From Henriciella marina (GTDB taxonomy: Bacteria; Pseudomonadota; Alphaproteobacteria; Caulobacterales; Hyphomonadaceae): a stretch of DNA of 64,000 nucleotides. This document shows positions 8,188 to 16,552 of this stretch, piece after piece; position 1 is the stretch's first letter, and each line of letters starts with the position of its first letter. Position numbers and translations under genes: made by a program. Under the pieces are notes generated by a model. It saw only the letters and a list, made by a program, of their open reading frames with translations, made no database searches and was not told the DNA's origin. Location: assembly GCF_027213945.1 (NCBI RefSeq), contig NZ_JAPWGW010000003.1, forward strand, positions 310,001-374,000, given 5' to 3'.

Positions 8188-10311
8188 CTAGAAGTCGTGG
8201 CTGAGGCTGGCGACCACGGTGCGGCGCAGGCCCGGGAAACAGTCGCCACGCGTCAGACAGCCGGTGAGATAGTCTTCATCGGTGATGTTGCGCGCATTGA
8301 TCGCAAAGTCCCACTCGTCCCACTCATAGCCGATCATAAGGTCGCCCAGCGTATAATCCGGCGTGGTGTAGGAGAGCGCCGCATTCTCGGACACGGTCTC
8401 GCCGACATAACGAATGCCCGCGCCCGCCTTGAAGCCTTCCCATGCCCCATCGGGGCGCCAGGTCGTCCAGACCGAAGCCTGCATTTCCGGGATTGCCGAG
8501 AGCTGGAAGCCATTCGGGTCTTCGGCATCAATTGTAGACGCCGCGGCCTGGAAATAGATCTCGTCGAATTGCAGGCGGGCTTCCGCCTCGAACCCTTTCA
8601 GCGTTGAGGTGCCCTGCTGCTGGGCAGCGTTCCCCGGCAGCGAATTCGGGTTCGGAAGGTTCGAAATCTCGATATCGTAGTACGACGCCGTGATGAGGCC
8701 CGGGATACCGCGCGGCTCATATTTGAAACCGACCTCATACTGGCGCGCCTCTTCCGGCTCCAGCTGATTGCCGTTGATGTCGGTGCCAACGACCGCCTCA
8801 AAGCTTTCGGCGTAGCTCACATAAGGCGAGAAGCCATTGTCGAAGCGATAGAGGATACCAAAGCTCGTGGAGACGGCGTCATCTTCCTGACTGACCGCGC
8901 CAGCCTCATTTTCGACGCTGTCAAAGCGGATGCCTGCCGTGAACCGCCATTTGTCATAGGCCATTTGGTCGGACAGATAGACGCCCGTATCCTTAGTCGT
9001 CTGCGTTGGCGCATCATTATAGATCGCGTCGAATACCGACTGATCGGGAGCGCCTGTGTAAACGGGGTTCTTCAGGTCCAGCACGTAGCGGAAATCACCG
9101 GCCAGCGCACCGCCTGCAAAATAGTAGGATGTGTTGCTGTCAGTTTCGACATCCTGATGCTGGACGCCCGCCAGCAGCTCATGCTCGAGCGCGCCGGTCG
9201 TGAAATCGGCCCGCAGGCGGATATCGCCGGCCAGCTGATCGAACGTGTTGTCGCCTTGATAGAAAGTGCGGGCAACAGTCGTGTCGGTGAAGAGATTCAC
9301 GCCGAGCACGTCATTGATGTAGCGGGTACCGCCGATGAAGGCTGGCCAGGCTTGGTGATAGTCCGCTTCGCCCGAACGCCAGAGCGCCGTGCCTTCAATC
9401 ATCAGATTGTCATTGATGCGGTGCTCACCAAGAAGGGTGACCTGCTCAGAGCTCGTATTGTAGCGGTTGAAATCTTCCTCGCCAGCATAGAGCTGCCAGT
9501 CGAGATAGCTTCCATCGTCGAGTGGTTCGAGCGTGCCTTTGATGGGAAGGAACTGGGCCGCCGTGTCGCTGTCAGTGTCCTGCACAAGGCCGATGAGCGT
9601 GAAGCGCGTGTCAGGCGTTGCTTGCCAGGCCAGAGACGGCATGAAGACTTTCGTCTCTTCATCGACCTGATCGACCTGCGTACCGGTGTCACGATAGAGA
9701 CCAACGAGCCGGAACGAGAACGGGCTCCCGTCGCCGCCGACCGGGCCGGTGACGTCGCCAGCAACCTCATAGCGATCGAAATTGCCAACTTCACCGCGTA
9801 TCTCGCCGCCAAATGTATCGCGCGGCGTCTTGGACACATAGTTGACGATACCGCCCGGCGAACCCTGCCCGTAAAGCACCGATGCCGGGCCCTTTAGGAC
9901 TTCGATCTGCTCAACCGTGTACAGGTCGGCGCGGGTAGAATTATAGCTGCCGAACAGTTCCTGGATGGAGTCGCGATAACGTGGCAGTTCCAGCCCGCGC
10001 GACTGCGGGAAATCCCCGCGCGTCGAGAGACCATAAGGCTCTGCGGTCACGCCCGCCACATAAGTCAGGGCAGAGGCGAGGTTCAGCGCGCCCTTGTCGA
10101 TGAACATTTCAGCTGTTTCGACAGACAGGGTCCGAGCGGTCTCGACAATCGGCGTATCGGACTTGGTCGCACCGAATGCGGTCGTGCCCGTTACGATGAT
10201 GGTTTCCTGACGGCTGTCAGCGTCTTGAGCGGTCGCGGCCTGCTGCGCGACTGCGAGCGCGCTCGCGCTCACTGACATGACAAGCGCTGCTGCGAGTGTT
10301 CGATACCCCAT
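8188..10311 (-). CDS. TonB-dependent siderophore receptor
   Basis: 707-residue outer-membrane receptor. A signal peptide of about 22 residues ends near AVAQQA. A TonB-box-like ETIIVTG follows at about 36-42, then a plug domain with VEQIEVLKGPASVLYGQGSPGG and IVNYVSKTP. The 22-strand barrel ends in a terminal Phe (SLSHDF), as required for BAM-mediated insertion. The late CLTRGDCFPG loop with two Cys matches FhuA/FoxA-type ferric-hydroxamate receptors. A GAGGG ribosome site precedes ATG 10311, and a Fur-like box lies 20-34 bases upstream of the start. First gene of the iron-uptake operon. Confidence 0.95.
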   Translation of the reverse strand: MGYRTLAAALVMSVSASALAVAQQAATAQDADSRQETIIVTGTTAFGATKSDTPIVETARTLSVETAEMFIDKGALNLASALTYVAGVTAEPYGLSTRGDFPQSRGLELPRYRDSIQELFGSYNSTRADLYTVEQIEVLKGPASVLYGQGSPGGIVNYVSKTPRDTFGGEIRGEVGNFDRYEVAGDVTGPVGGDGSPFSFRLVGLYRDTGTQVDQVDEETKVFMPSLAWQATPDTRFTLIGLVQDTDSDTAAQFLPIKGTLEPLDDGSYLDWQLYAGEEDFNRYNTSSEQVTLLGEHRINDNLMIEGTALWRSGEADYHQAWPAFIGGTRYINDVLGVNLFTDTTVARTFYQGDNTFDQLAGDIRLRADFTTGALEHELLAGVQHQDVETDSNTSYYFAGGALAGDFRYVLDLKNPVYTGAPDQSVFDAIYNDAPTQTTKDTGVYLSDQMAYDKWRFTAGIRFDSVENEAGAVSQEDDAVSTSFGILYRFDNGFSPYVSYAESFEAVVGTDINGNQLEPEEARQYEVGFKYEPRGIPGLITASYYDIEISNLPNPNSLPGNAAQQQGTSTLKGFEAEARLQFDEIYFQAAASTIDAEDPNGFQLSAIPEMQASVWTTWRPDGAWEGFKAGAGIRYVGETVSENAALSYTTPDYTLGDLMIGYEWDEWDFAINARNITDEDYLTGCLTRGDCFPGLRRTVVASLSHDF

Positions 10312-10330
10312 GATCCCTCACTTTCGAGAA

Positions 10331-10345
10331 TGCGAATGATTTTCA
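10331..10345 (-). promoter_or_regulatory. Fur-box-like operator of the siderophore receptor operon
   Basis: Minus-strand sequence TGAAAATCATTCGCA matches the 7-1-7 Fur motif TGATAATNATTATCA at 11 of the 14 defined positions by my alignment. It sits 20 bases before the receptor start, where Fur binding would block transcription when iron is replete. A second, weaker palindromic stretch (TGCGA...TCGCA) occurs at 10374-10388. Confidence 0.6.
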
Positions 10346-10489
10346 ATCCCACGCGCATTAGTGAGGCCGCTTTTGCGAGTCAATCGCATTCGCAGTTATT
10401 TTTTTGAGGATCTGCGCAATCTGTCCAGAAAGCAGCAGCCCCATTTGCGTACGAAGCGTTTCGCCACTGGATTTCTGAAAGCAAGTAGT

Positions 10490-10556
10490 CTATGGAAGCC
10501 CTTGGTAGAGTATACCGCGTAGAGTGGATCAGGGAGACCTATTTGGTCTCCCTTTT
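10490..10556 (+). ncRNA. Candidate small RNA ending at an orphan terminator
   Basis: The 345-base gap between the divergent receptor and hydrolase genes holds a strong plus-strand terminator with no plus-strand gene before it, so a short transcript may end here. A direct repeat GTAGAGT occurs at 10505-10511 and 10519-10525. I could not identify a convincing -35/-10 pair, and the 5' end given is arbitrary. The rest of the gap has only the Fur-like sites. Confidence 0.3.
10531..10556 (+). terminator. Intrinsic terminator with no obvious upstream gene
   Basis: Perfect 9-bp stem AGGGAGACC (10531-10539) / GGTCTCCCT (10545-10553), 5-base loop, followed at once by a T run. There is no T run on the other side, so it acts on plus-strand transcripts. 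Confidence 0.7.
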
Positions 10557-10656
10557 TCGTTGCCTGACGACAGCCATGCTTTGACGTCTCTCCAGCCGTC
10601 TGCGACTATCGCTGCGCCGACTGGCAACACCCCTGCATAAAAATCTGGTATCCCAT

Positions 10657-11493
10657 TTGCCTCAGCCTTCTCGTATTGCGCCCCTCGAAGTCTGGCACCA
10701 TTCCGGGGCGACGCGGCTTCGCATTCATATCTGGAACGACGATGCGCCCGGTCGGCCTCTGATTTTCCTGAATGGCATCGGCTCCCCGCTGGAGCTTATC
10801 CCGCCCTTCGCGGCGCAATTCGGGGATACACGGCTGATCGCGATCGAAATGCCCGGCAGCGGTCAGACGCCGGAAACCGACATTGTCTACTCACCCATCT
10901 TCCTTGCCCGGCTCGTGGTGCAGGCCTGCGCCGCGCTGGGTGCAGAGCGATTTGATCTGATGGGTTTCTCGCTTGGTGGCGTGCTCGCACAGCAAGTGGC
11001 GCTCCAGTACCGCAAGGAAGTGGCAAACCTCATTCTCGCCGGCACATGCAGCGGCTTTACCATGCTGACGCATGACTGGCGCGAAGTCGGCCTGTTCTCA
11101 TCGGCCTTCCCGTTCCTGAAGCTATGGAACGAGCTTGAGCACGATCTCGGCAAGCTACACCAGGCCACCAACGCGGCGACCTTTGCGCTGCCGGATGTCA
11201 TGTCGCGCCAGCTTCTCGGCTTCACAGGCTGGTCCAGCCTTGCCTTCCTGCCCTTTCTGGCAACCCCGACACTGATCCTAGCTGGCACGCGAGACAGCAT
11301 CATCGCGCCCTCCAACGCGCTTCAGCTCTCCACCTTCATTCCAGGGTCACGTCAGGAATGGATCGATGATGGCGGCCACCTCTTCCCGTTCCTGAAACCA
11401 GATCAGACGGCACAAAAAATCCGGCCCTTCCTGGGCCGGACTTCTGTCGTTGAAACGATGCCCGCTGCTGTTGAAAGCAGCGCCCTGCACTAA
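10657..11493 (+). CDS. Alpha/beta hydrolase, PHA-depolymerase-like
   Basis: 278-residue alpha/beta-hydrolase. Strand 3 with FLNGIGSPLE supplies the oxyanion segment; the nucleophile elbow GFSLGG carries the Ser near residue 110; the acid is probably the Asp in GTRDSI; the His is in DDGGHLFPF. The domain pattern resembles intracellular poly(3-hydroxyalkanoate) depolymerases, but the substrate is not proven. The first possible start is TTG 10657, without a clear ribosome site; an internal start is possible. Its last ~25 codons contain the terminator of the convergent clpP-like gene, so the C-terminal tail is shaped by that hairpin. Confidence 0.82.
   Translation: MPQPSRIAPLEVWHHSGATRLRIHIWNDDAPGRPLIFLNGIGSPLELIPPFAAQFGDTRLIAIEMPGSGQTPETDIVYSPIFLARLVVQACAALGAERFDLMGFSLGGVLAQQVALQYRKEVANLILAGTCSGFTMLTHDWREVGLFSSAFPFLKLWNELEHDLGKLHQATNAATFALPDVMSRQLLGFTGWSSLAFLPFLATPTLILAGTRDSIIAPSNALQLSTFIPGSRQEWIDDGGHLFPFLKPDQTAQKIRPFLGRTSVVETMPAAVESSALH
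11420..11440 (-). terminator. Terminator of the clpP-like gene, inside a convergent coding region
   Basis: Perfect 8-bp stem TCCGGCCC / GGGCCGGA around a 5-base loop. On the minus strand it is followed by TTTTTTG. It lies 54-74 bases past the clpP-like stop, within the 3' end of the plus-strand hydrolase gene. Confidence 0.8.
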
Positions 11494-12084
11494 CTAGGCA
11501 AGGTCCTTGCGGCTCGTGATGATGCTACCAACGAGGCCATAGGACACCGCTTCTTCTGCGCTCATCCAGTGGTCGCGATCGGTATCAGCCTTGATCTTCT
11601 CGAGCGGCTGACCCGTTGCTTCGGCAAAGATCTTGTTCAGGCGCTCACGCATACGCACGATCTCACGCACCTGGATATCGATGTCAGAGGCCTGGCCGCC
11701 AAAGCCGCCACGAGGCTCATGAAGCAGGAAGCGGGTATTCGGCAGAGCGTAACGGTTCTCTTTCTTGGCGGCCGAATAGATCAGCGCACCTGCAGAGGCG
11801 ACCCAGCCAGAACCAAGGATTTTCACGTCCGCATTCACGAACTTGATCATGTCATGGATCATGTCGCCGGATTCAACATGGCCACCCGGCGAGGAGACGA
11901 CGAGGAGGATCGGCTTGTCGCTTTCGGAATCAAGCGCGAGGAGGCGCTCACAAATCCGTCGCGCAAGTTTATCGTCCACACCGCCCGTAAGCATGATGGT
12001 TCTGGCCTTGAACAGCGCCTCTTCGAGAAAGGCGTTTGGCTCAGATTGAGGTTTCTGTTCGGTCTCATCGTCGAGGCGATACAT
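11494..12084 (-). CDS. ClpP-family ATP-dependent protease proteolytic subunit
   Basis: 196-residue ClpP-fold serine peptidase. The catalytic Ser is in WVASAGALI, the His in FLLHEPRGG, the Asp in DTDRDHWMSAEEA. The Ser-Ala-Gly after the nucleophile differs from the Ser-Met-Gly of housekeeping ClpP, and there is no neighbouring clpX or tig, so this looks like a paralogue. Family members associate with AAA+ unfoldases in the cytoplasm. ATG 12084 is preceded by GGGAG at good spacing; the longer frame to 12156 adds an atypical leader. It ends in a strong terminator at 11420-11440. Confidence 0.9.
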   Translation of the reverse strand: MYRLDDETEQKPQSEPNAFLEEALFKARTIMLTGGVDDKLARRICERLLALDSESDKPILLVVSSPGGHVESGDMIHDMIKFVNADVKILGSGWVASAGALIYSAAKKENRYALPNTRFLLHEPRGGFGGQASDIDIQVREIVRMRERLNKIFAEATGQPLEKIKADTDRDHWMSAEEAVSYGLVGSIITSRKDLA

Positions 12085-12156
12085 GACGTCTCCCGTGCAT
12101 TCAGTCAGATGCCATAGGTGAGGCGCACCAGCGCTATGGTCAAGCACCTCACTCAC

Positions 12157-14127
12157 CTATTCCGGCGTATGTGTAACGCTGATCCCGAACTGTTCGACCA
12201 ATGCCTCATTGTCATCGGCGCTTGCGAGCTGCTCAATGCGGTCCGGTGTCAGTGGTTCTGGCGGGTCGAGACGGAAATCAAGGCTGCCCCCAGACGTCTC
12301 GAAGTAAGATGCCACCGCCTCTATCCAGTCGACCGCCTGCGGGAACTCATCCTGCACACTGCCCTTCGCCGAACGGGTCATCACAGCAATGAACTGGCGC
12401 AGGTCTTCTGGTGGCATACCCGCCAGCGTCGCGCCCCACCCTTCGCTCTCATGCTGCTTGCCGAGCGCATGAAGATAGCCAAACAACTTGTCATAGCCGC
12501 CATCATCAGACTCGTAGAGGCGCGCGCCATTGAAGGTGAAGTGCGTCTTGAACAGGTCTTCAAACGCCGAGTCCAGTTCACCTTCATCAGCGGCGGCAGC
12601 GATCGGATCATAAGGCGGCAGATTGATGCCAAGCCGGGCAATGCGCTCACCAAATCCGTCAGACTGCGCTTCGAATGACCATTCCGTGGCGCCTGTGTCC
12701 TTATTCCAGGTCATCGCTGCCTGGATGTCCGCGGGGATTTCGCTGAAGCCATGCTCATCGAGAAGGTCGATGCCCGCTTCAATGTCGTCGCGAACGGCCT
12801 GCATCTCTTCATCGTCTCCGGATGGCAGGAACGACAGGACAGTTCCGCCAATCTCGCCCGGATAGACAGCCAGCCCTTCCATATCCACCATGATGGCTTC
12901 CGGCAGCAGCCATTCGAACTCGTCCGCCGTCACCCTCATCTCGTCGACACGAAACACTTCCGAGCCGCCTATATGGTAGGAATAATTGCTGACCCGGCTC
13001 CTGCCTAGGCTGATCAGGTCACGCTCGTCGAGACCTGGAAACTCGCTGCGCGCGAGAAAGCCTGCCAGCCTGTCGAGGCGAATATCCTCATAGGCCATGA
13101 AATCCGTTGTCTGCAGCTGGTCGATATTCAGTCCATGCGGATAGACGTCTTCGGCCTCCAGCGCTTCGCCATCAAATGACATGCCCTGCTGCTGGCGCAT
13201 GCCCGAATAGTAGATCCCGCCGATGTCGTAGCCGGAGAGGCCTTCATAGCCATAGAAGTCGAGCGTGTAGGAAACGGTCTGGCTGACATCTGCACTGTCG
13301 ATCTGAAGCGTCATGTCCATATTGCGGGCCGATCCGCGCTCAATCTCGACAGAGCGGCCAACCGCGATCACCTGCTGTGCAAGGCGAATGGCCTGTAGAC
13401 CGTCGAAGCCCTCTTCTTCAAGTTCTCCGGACTCTATCTCAAGCATGTCCGTGAGTTGGGCGTACATTTCCTCGCTCAACGGGACATACTCGAATGGGCG
13501 AAGGGTCAGCGCGCCTGTCACAGTGCTCTCGACCGTCATATCAAATTGATTGACGCCGAAATCGACTTCGCTCGACGCCTCTTCGCCGATCTGCGCTTCC
13601 ATCACATCGAACACGGCTTCCATCGCGCCTGCCGCGCCAAACAGCGAATATCCATCGGCTTCCAGCCGATCGAAAACCGTACCGGTTTCATCGAGGCGCT
13701 CACCATTCAGGCGCGCGATCAGCAGATCATCCTCAAAACCCCAGAGGCGCGCCTCATCCATTGCGACGCCAAAAGCTGGCTCGGTATTGATCGTGACCCG
13801 CAAATTCTCGAAAGCCGTGGCGCCCGTCGTTTCGTCGAATGACTGATCGTCCCAGCTGACACTCACGAACTCAGGCAGCAGGCCCTGAATATCTGAGAGG
13901 TCTGCCGCACCGCTTTCCGGGTCCGCATAGGCCTCAGCAACGAACGCTTCGAACGAAGCCAGCTTCTCGCTTCCGCTGGCGTCCTCTACAGTCGCTGGCG
14001 CGCTGTCAGTCGTTGCAGAACCCGACAGCCCACCGCTTTGTCGAAGTTCAGGAACGCGAGGAGGATTATCGCAAGCAGCCAGATAGCCCGACAGGACGAG
14101 TGTCGCCCCGAGTGAGATGCGTTTCAT
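12157..14127 (-). CDS. Large hypothetical lipoprotein
   Basis: 656 residues with a lipoprotein signal (basic MKR, hydrophobic stretch, lipobox LAAC with Cys 19). A low-complexity Ser/Thr/Ala linker follows to about residue 50. The rest is very acidic, rich in beta-type repeats such as 'FENLRVTIN' and 'VFRVDEMRVTADEFEW', recalling proteins that build long lipid-facing grooves or DUF945-like folds, but I cannot assign a family. The product is probably anchored in the outer membrane facing the periplasm. It starts 29 bases after the apt stop, so it may share apt's transcript. Confidence 0.8.
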   Translation of the reverse strand: MKRISLGATLVLSGYLAACDNPPRVPELRQSGGLSGSATTDSAPATVEDASGSEKLASFEAFVAEAYADPESGAADLSDIQGLLPEFVSVSWDDQSFDETTGATAFENLRVTINTEPAFGVAMDEARLWGFEDDLLIARLNGERLDETGTVFDRLEADGYSLFGAAGAMEAVFDVMEAQIGEEASSEVDFGVNQFDMTVESTVTGALTLRPFEYVPLSEEMYAQLTDMLEIESGELEEEGFDGLQAIRLAQQVIAVGRSVEIERGSARNMDMTLQIDSADVSQTVSYTLDFYGYEGLSGYDIGGIYYSGMRQQQGMSFDGEALEAEDVYPHGLNIDQLQTTDFMAYEDIRLDRLAGFLARSEFPGLDERDLISLGRSRVSNYSYHIGGSEVFRVDEMRVTADEFEWLLPEAIMVDMEGLAVYPGEIGGTVLSFLPSGDDEEMQAVRDDIEAGIDLLDEHGFSEIPADIQAAMTWNKDTGATEWSFEAQSDGFGERIARLGINLPPYDPIAAAADEGELDSAFEDLFKTHFTFNGARLYESDDGGYDKLFGYLHALGKQHESEGWGATLAGMPPEDLRQFIAVMTRSAKGSVQDEFPQAVDWIEAVASYFETSGGSLDFRLDPPEPLTPDRIEQLASADDNEALVEQFGISVTHTPE

Positions 14128-14156
14128 GATCAGTTGTCCCCCTTGAAACGGTCCTG

Positions 14157-14684
14157 TCAGTCTCCGTCGAAAGAGACCAGCGAATTGACTTCGACACCCA
14201 TATTACGCACCCGGCGCGCCCCGCCAAGGTCAGGCAGGTCAACAAGGAAAACGGCCGATACGATATCGGCCCGTCCCCGACGAAGCAATTTCACGCCGGC
14301 CTCAGCCGTTCCGCCAGTCGCAATAAGGTCATCAACCAGCAAAACCCGCTCACCGGGCTTAACCCCGTCCACGTGCATATGAAGTGCATCGGAGCCATAT
14401 TCGAGCTCATAGGGTTCGCTAAACGTGCGGTAGGGCAGTTTTCCCGGCTTGCGGAGCGGCAGAAAGCCAGCCTTCAGTCGCAGGGCGATGGCACCGCCGA
14501 GGATGAAACCGCGCGCGTCAATCCCGGCGACCTTTGAAATCTCGAACTTCTCGAAGGGGGCCGACAGCTTTTCGACGGCCGAAGAGAACGCCTTCGCATC
14601 TGCCATCAGTGTCGACACGTCCCGAAACATAATCCCGGTGCGGGGGTAGTCGGGAACAGTCCGGATGGTCGATTTGAAGTCCAT
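14157..14684 (-). CDS. apt: Adenine phosphoribosyltransferase
   Basis: 175-residue type I phosphoribosyltransferase that salvages adenine to AMP with PRPP. The PRPP-binding loop VLLVDDLIATGGTA sits near residues 115-128. The N-terminal FRDVSTLMADA and GIDARGFILG are typical of Apt, and length equals the usual ~170-180. Downstream is the large lipoprotein gene; mtnP lies 1.9 kb upstream on the same strand, and the adenine it releases would be Apt's substrate. Confidence 0.96.
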   Translation of the reverse strand: MDFKSTIRTVPDYPRTGIMFRDVSTLMADAKAFSSAVEKLSAPFEKFEISKVAGIDARGFILGGAIALRLKAGFLPLRKPGKLPYRTFSEPYELEYGSDALHMHVDGVKPGERVLLVDDLIATGGTAEAGVKLLRRGRADIVSAVFLVDLPDLGGARRVRNMGVEVNSLVSFDGD

Positions 14685-14728
14685 CTCGACACTCTACCCG
14701 TTTTGGCGATGGGCGGAACGCCTTTTTG

Positions 14729-15640
14729 CTAGCGTCGACGGCGCCGACGACGGCTAGGTTGTGCGAGATCGCCTGAAAGCGGCGCAGGCGTTGGCTCAAC
14801 AACTGTATTATCTACTACTGGTTCATGCCCAACCGAGGCTTCCGCAGCGCGCTGTTCGCCTTCGGGCGCAGGAAAATCATTCTCCGCGGGCGCCTCTTCA
14901 ATCTCTGGCTCAGCAGCCATCTGGACCGGTTCGTCGGCTGGAGGGGCAGGTTCGACCTCTTCAGGGACACTTGCGACAAGCTCGCCCTGGGCCTCACCTC
15001 CGTCCCTTGCTGGCGTGCCGTAATAGGCCTCGGCTGTCATGCCCGGCTCGCTTGGCCGCAAAGGTATGCGCAACCGGCGCACGTCCTTGAAGACTTCATC
15101 TCGCAGCGCCATGCCCGGAATAAGCGCCTTCGTGAAACCGAGAGATTTCATCCAGTTACGCACGGCAGAGCGACTTGCCGACGGCGCCTTCTCCGGCAGG
15201 CCGCCCTTATTGTGTTCCCAGAGATACAGGATGGCGAGCGCTTCAATTGCGCTACGCCTGTACGCGCCAATCGTATCATCGGTCTGGCCGTGACGAACTT
15301 CGCTGCGCCTTGCTTCAAGGGTCTGATACGTTGCATCCAGACGCTCTAAAGAACGTCTGTCCTTGATCGCAGGCTGGGCAAGCAGGCCGGCGAGTTGTGG
15401 CCAGCCAAGCTGAACGGTCAGGTCTTCGCGGACATCACCGTTCGTATTCAGTTCTCGAAGTTCTGAGAGGACCCGCTGCAGGTTGAACCGGAATTCATGC
15501 CCCACCCCATCTAGCGCCAACTTCAGCGCTTGCCCGGTGGTTCGGCTATTCTTCCAGACAAACCACACGATCATCAGCAAGACGATGGCGGCGATGCCAC
15601 CGCCGATAACAATCAATACTTCGAGATTTTCTTCTGTCAT
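14729..15640 (-). CDS. Membrane-anchored protein with disordered acidic region and poly-Arg tail
   Basis: 303 residues. An N-terminal helix (about 7-27) is followed by a cytoplasmic alpha-helical domain (~30-190), then a Pro/Glu/Ala-rich acidic low-complexity region (~200-290), ending in seven consecutive Arg. I recognise no family. The opposite charges of linker and tail suggest that the tail folds back on the linker or binds nucleic acid or acidic phospholipid; that is inference. ATG 15640 is used, with GGGG about 9 bases upstream; a TTG at 15649 lacks room for a ribosome site. Confidence 0.75.
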   Translation of the reverse strand: MTEENLEVLIVIGGGIAAIVLLMIVWFVWKNSRTTGQALKLALDGVGHEFRFNLQRVLSELRELNTNGDVREDLTVQLGWPQLAGLLAQPAIKDRRSLERLDATYQTLEARRSEVRHGQTDDTIGAYRRSAIEALAILYLWEHNKGGLPEKAPSASRSAVRNWMKSLGFTKALIPGMALRDEVFKDVRRLRIPLRPSEPGMTAEAYYGTPARDGGEAQGELVASVPEEVEPAPPADEPVQMAAEPEIEEAPAENDFPAPEGEQRAAEASVGHEPVVDNTVVEPTPAPLSGDLAQPSRRRRRRR

Positions 15641-15786
15641 TCTACTCAACCCCTGCCCCGGTCAGACAAGATTAACCCAGTTGAAAGACGGGGTCGAACA
15701 GGTTCGCGTCTCAAGTGAATTCGTGACGCCGCTGTCAGGTATTCAATTGCTCTACAGGCCCCTTCGCGATGGCCGCCAGAGCGGTC

Positions 15787-16545
15787 TCAGGGCGCCCGGT
15801 CGAGGAATGAGATAATCCTGTCATGTGCATTGATCGCGGCGTCTTCATTATATTCGACGGCGACGAACCATTCAGAAAACGCGCTTGCCTGCACGCTCTG
15901 TCCGCCCCGGAACGCCTTATAGTCAAAGCCGTGATAGACGCCGGGATAAATCACCCAGCGGGCGCCATATTGCTCGCTCGTCGCACGGATGGCGTCGCAT
16001 TCCGATAAAGGCGTCAGGTGATCATCTTCCCCGATCAGGACCAGATATCGGATATCTTGCGACAGCGATGCGAACGGGCTGCAGTCTGGATAAAGCGCGA
16101 CAACGCGGTCCGCGCCGCTTCGATCACCGGCGAGAAAAACGCCAGAACCTCCGAGCGACCAGCCAATAAGCGACACTGGCAACGCCTCGCTGCTGCCTGC
16201 CTGCTTCAAGCCTTGCGCCGCGGCCAGCCTAATCGTCTCAGCCACTTCCTCCAGCCGCGCACCGCCATTGCAGGTATTCCGCATCCTGAATGCGCGCTCA
16301 TAATCGGCGATCACGACATGCTGCCCGCTTGCGGCCAGACGTCTCGCGACAGGCCGCATGGGCTGGGTGTGCGCGCGTTCAGACACACCCCCGCATCCAG
16401 GTGCCAGAACGACGACGCTTTCAGCAGGGCCGACGGCATCGAAATGCTCGAAAGCAAAATCCTGCGGCGGCAACGAGGCCGAGGGCCGCGATGCACAAGC
16501 TGCCAAGTGGAGCAGTGCGAGAGCGACGCTACATCCGGGCCTCAT
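15787..16545 (-). CDS. Dienelactone-hydrolase-like lipoprotein
   Basis: 252-residue alpha/beta hydrolase with a lipoprotein signal (hydrophobic stretch, LAAC lipobox, Cys 17). The nucleophile elbow is GWSLGG, the acid probably in GEDDHLTP, the His in YHGFD near residue 205. The last three features match the dienelactone hydrolase family. A lipid-anchored periplasmic location is predicted. The substrate is unknown. It starts 7 bases after the mtnP stop, so it is likely the second gene of that transcript. Confidence 0.85.
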   Translation of the reverse strand: MRPGCSVALALLHLAACASRPSASLPPQDFAFEHFDAVGPAESVVVLAPGCGGVSERAHTQPMRPVARRLAASGQHVVIADYERAFRMRNTCNGGARLEEVAETIRLAAAQGLKQAGSSEALPVSLIGWSLGGSGVFLAGDRSGADRVVALYPDCSPFASLSQDIRYLVLIGEDDHLTPLSECDAIRATSEQYGARWVIYPGVYHGFDYKAFRGGQSVQASAFSEWFVAVEYNEDAAINAHDRIISFLDRAP

Positions 16546-16552
16546 GCGCAGC

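Noticed and set aside
8965-9897. 310-codon plus-strand open frame within the TonB receptor gene
   Set aside because: Antisense to a receptor with clear plug and barrel motifs; high GC makes such long frames common.
10492-10584. 30-codon plus-strand open frame through the orphan terminator
   Set aside because: No ribosome site and it would read straight through a strong terminator; a non-coding reading is preferred.
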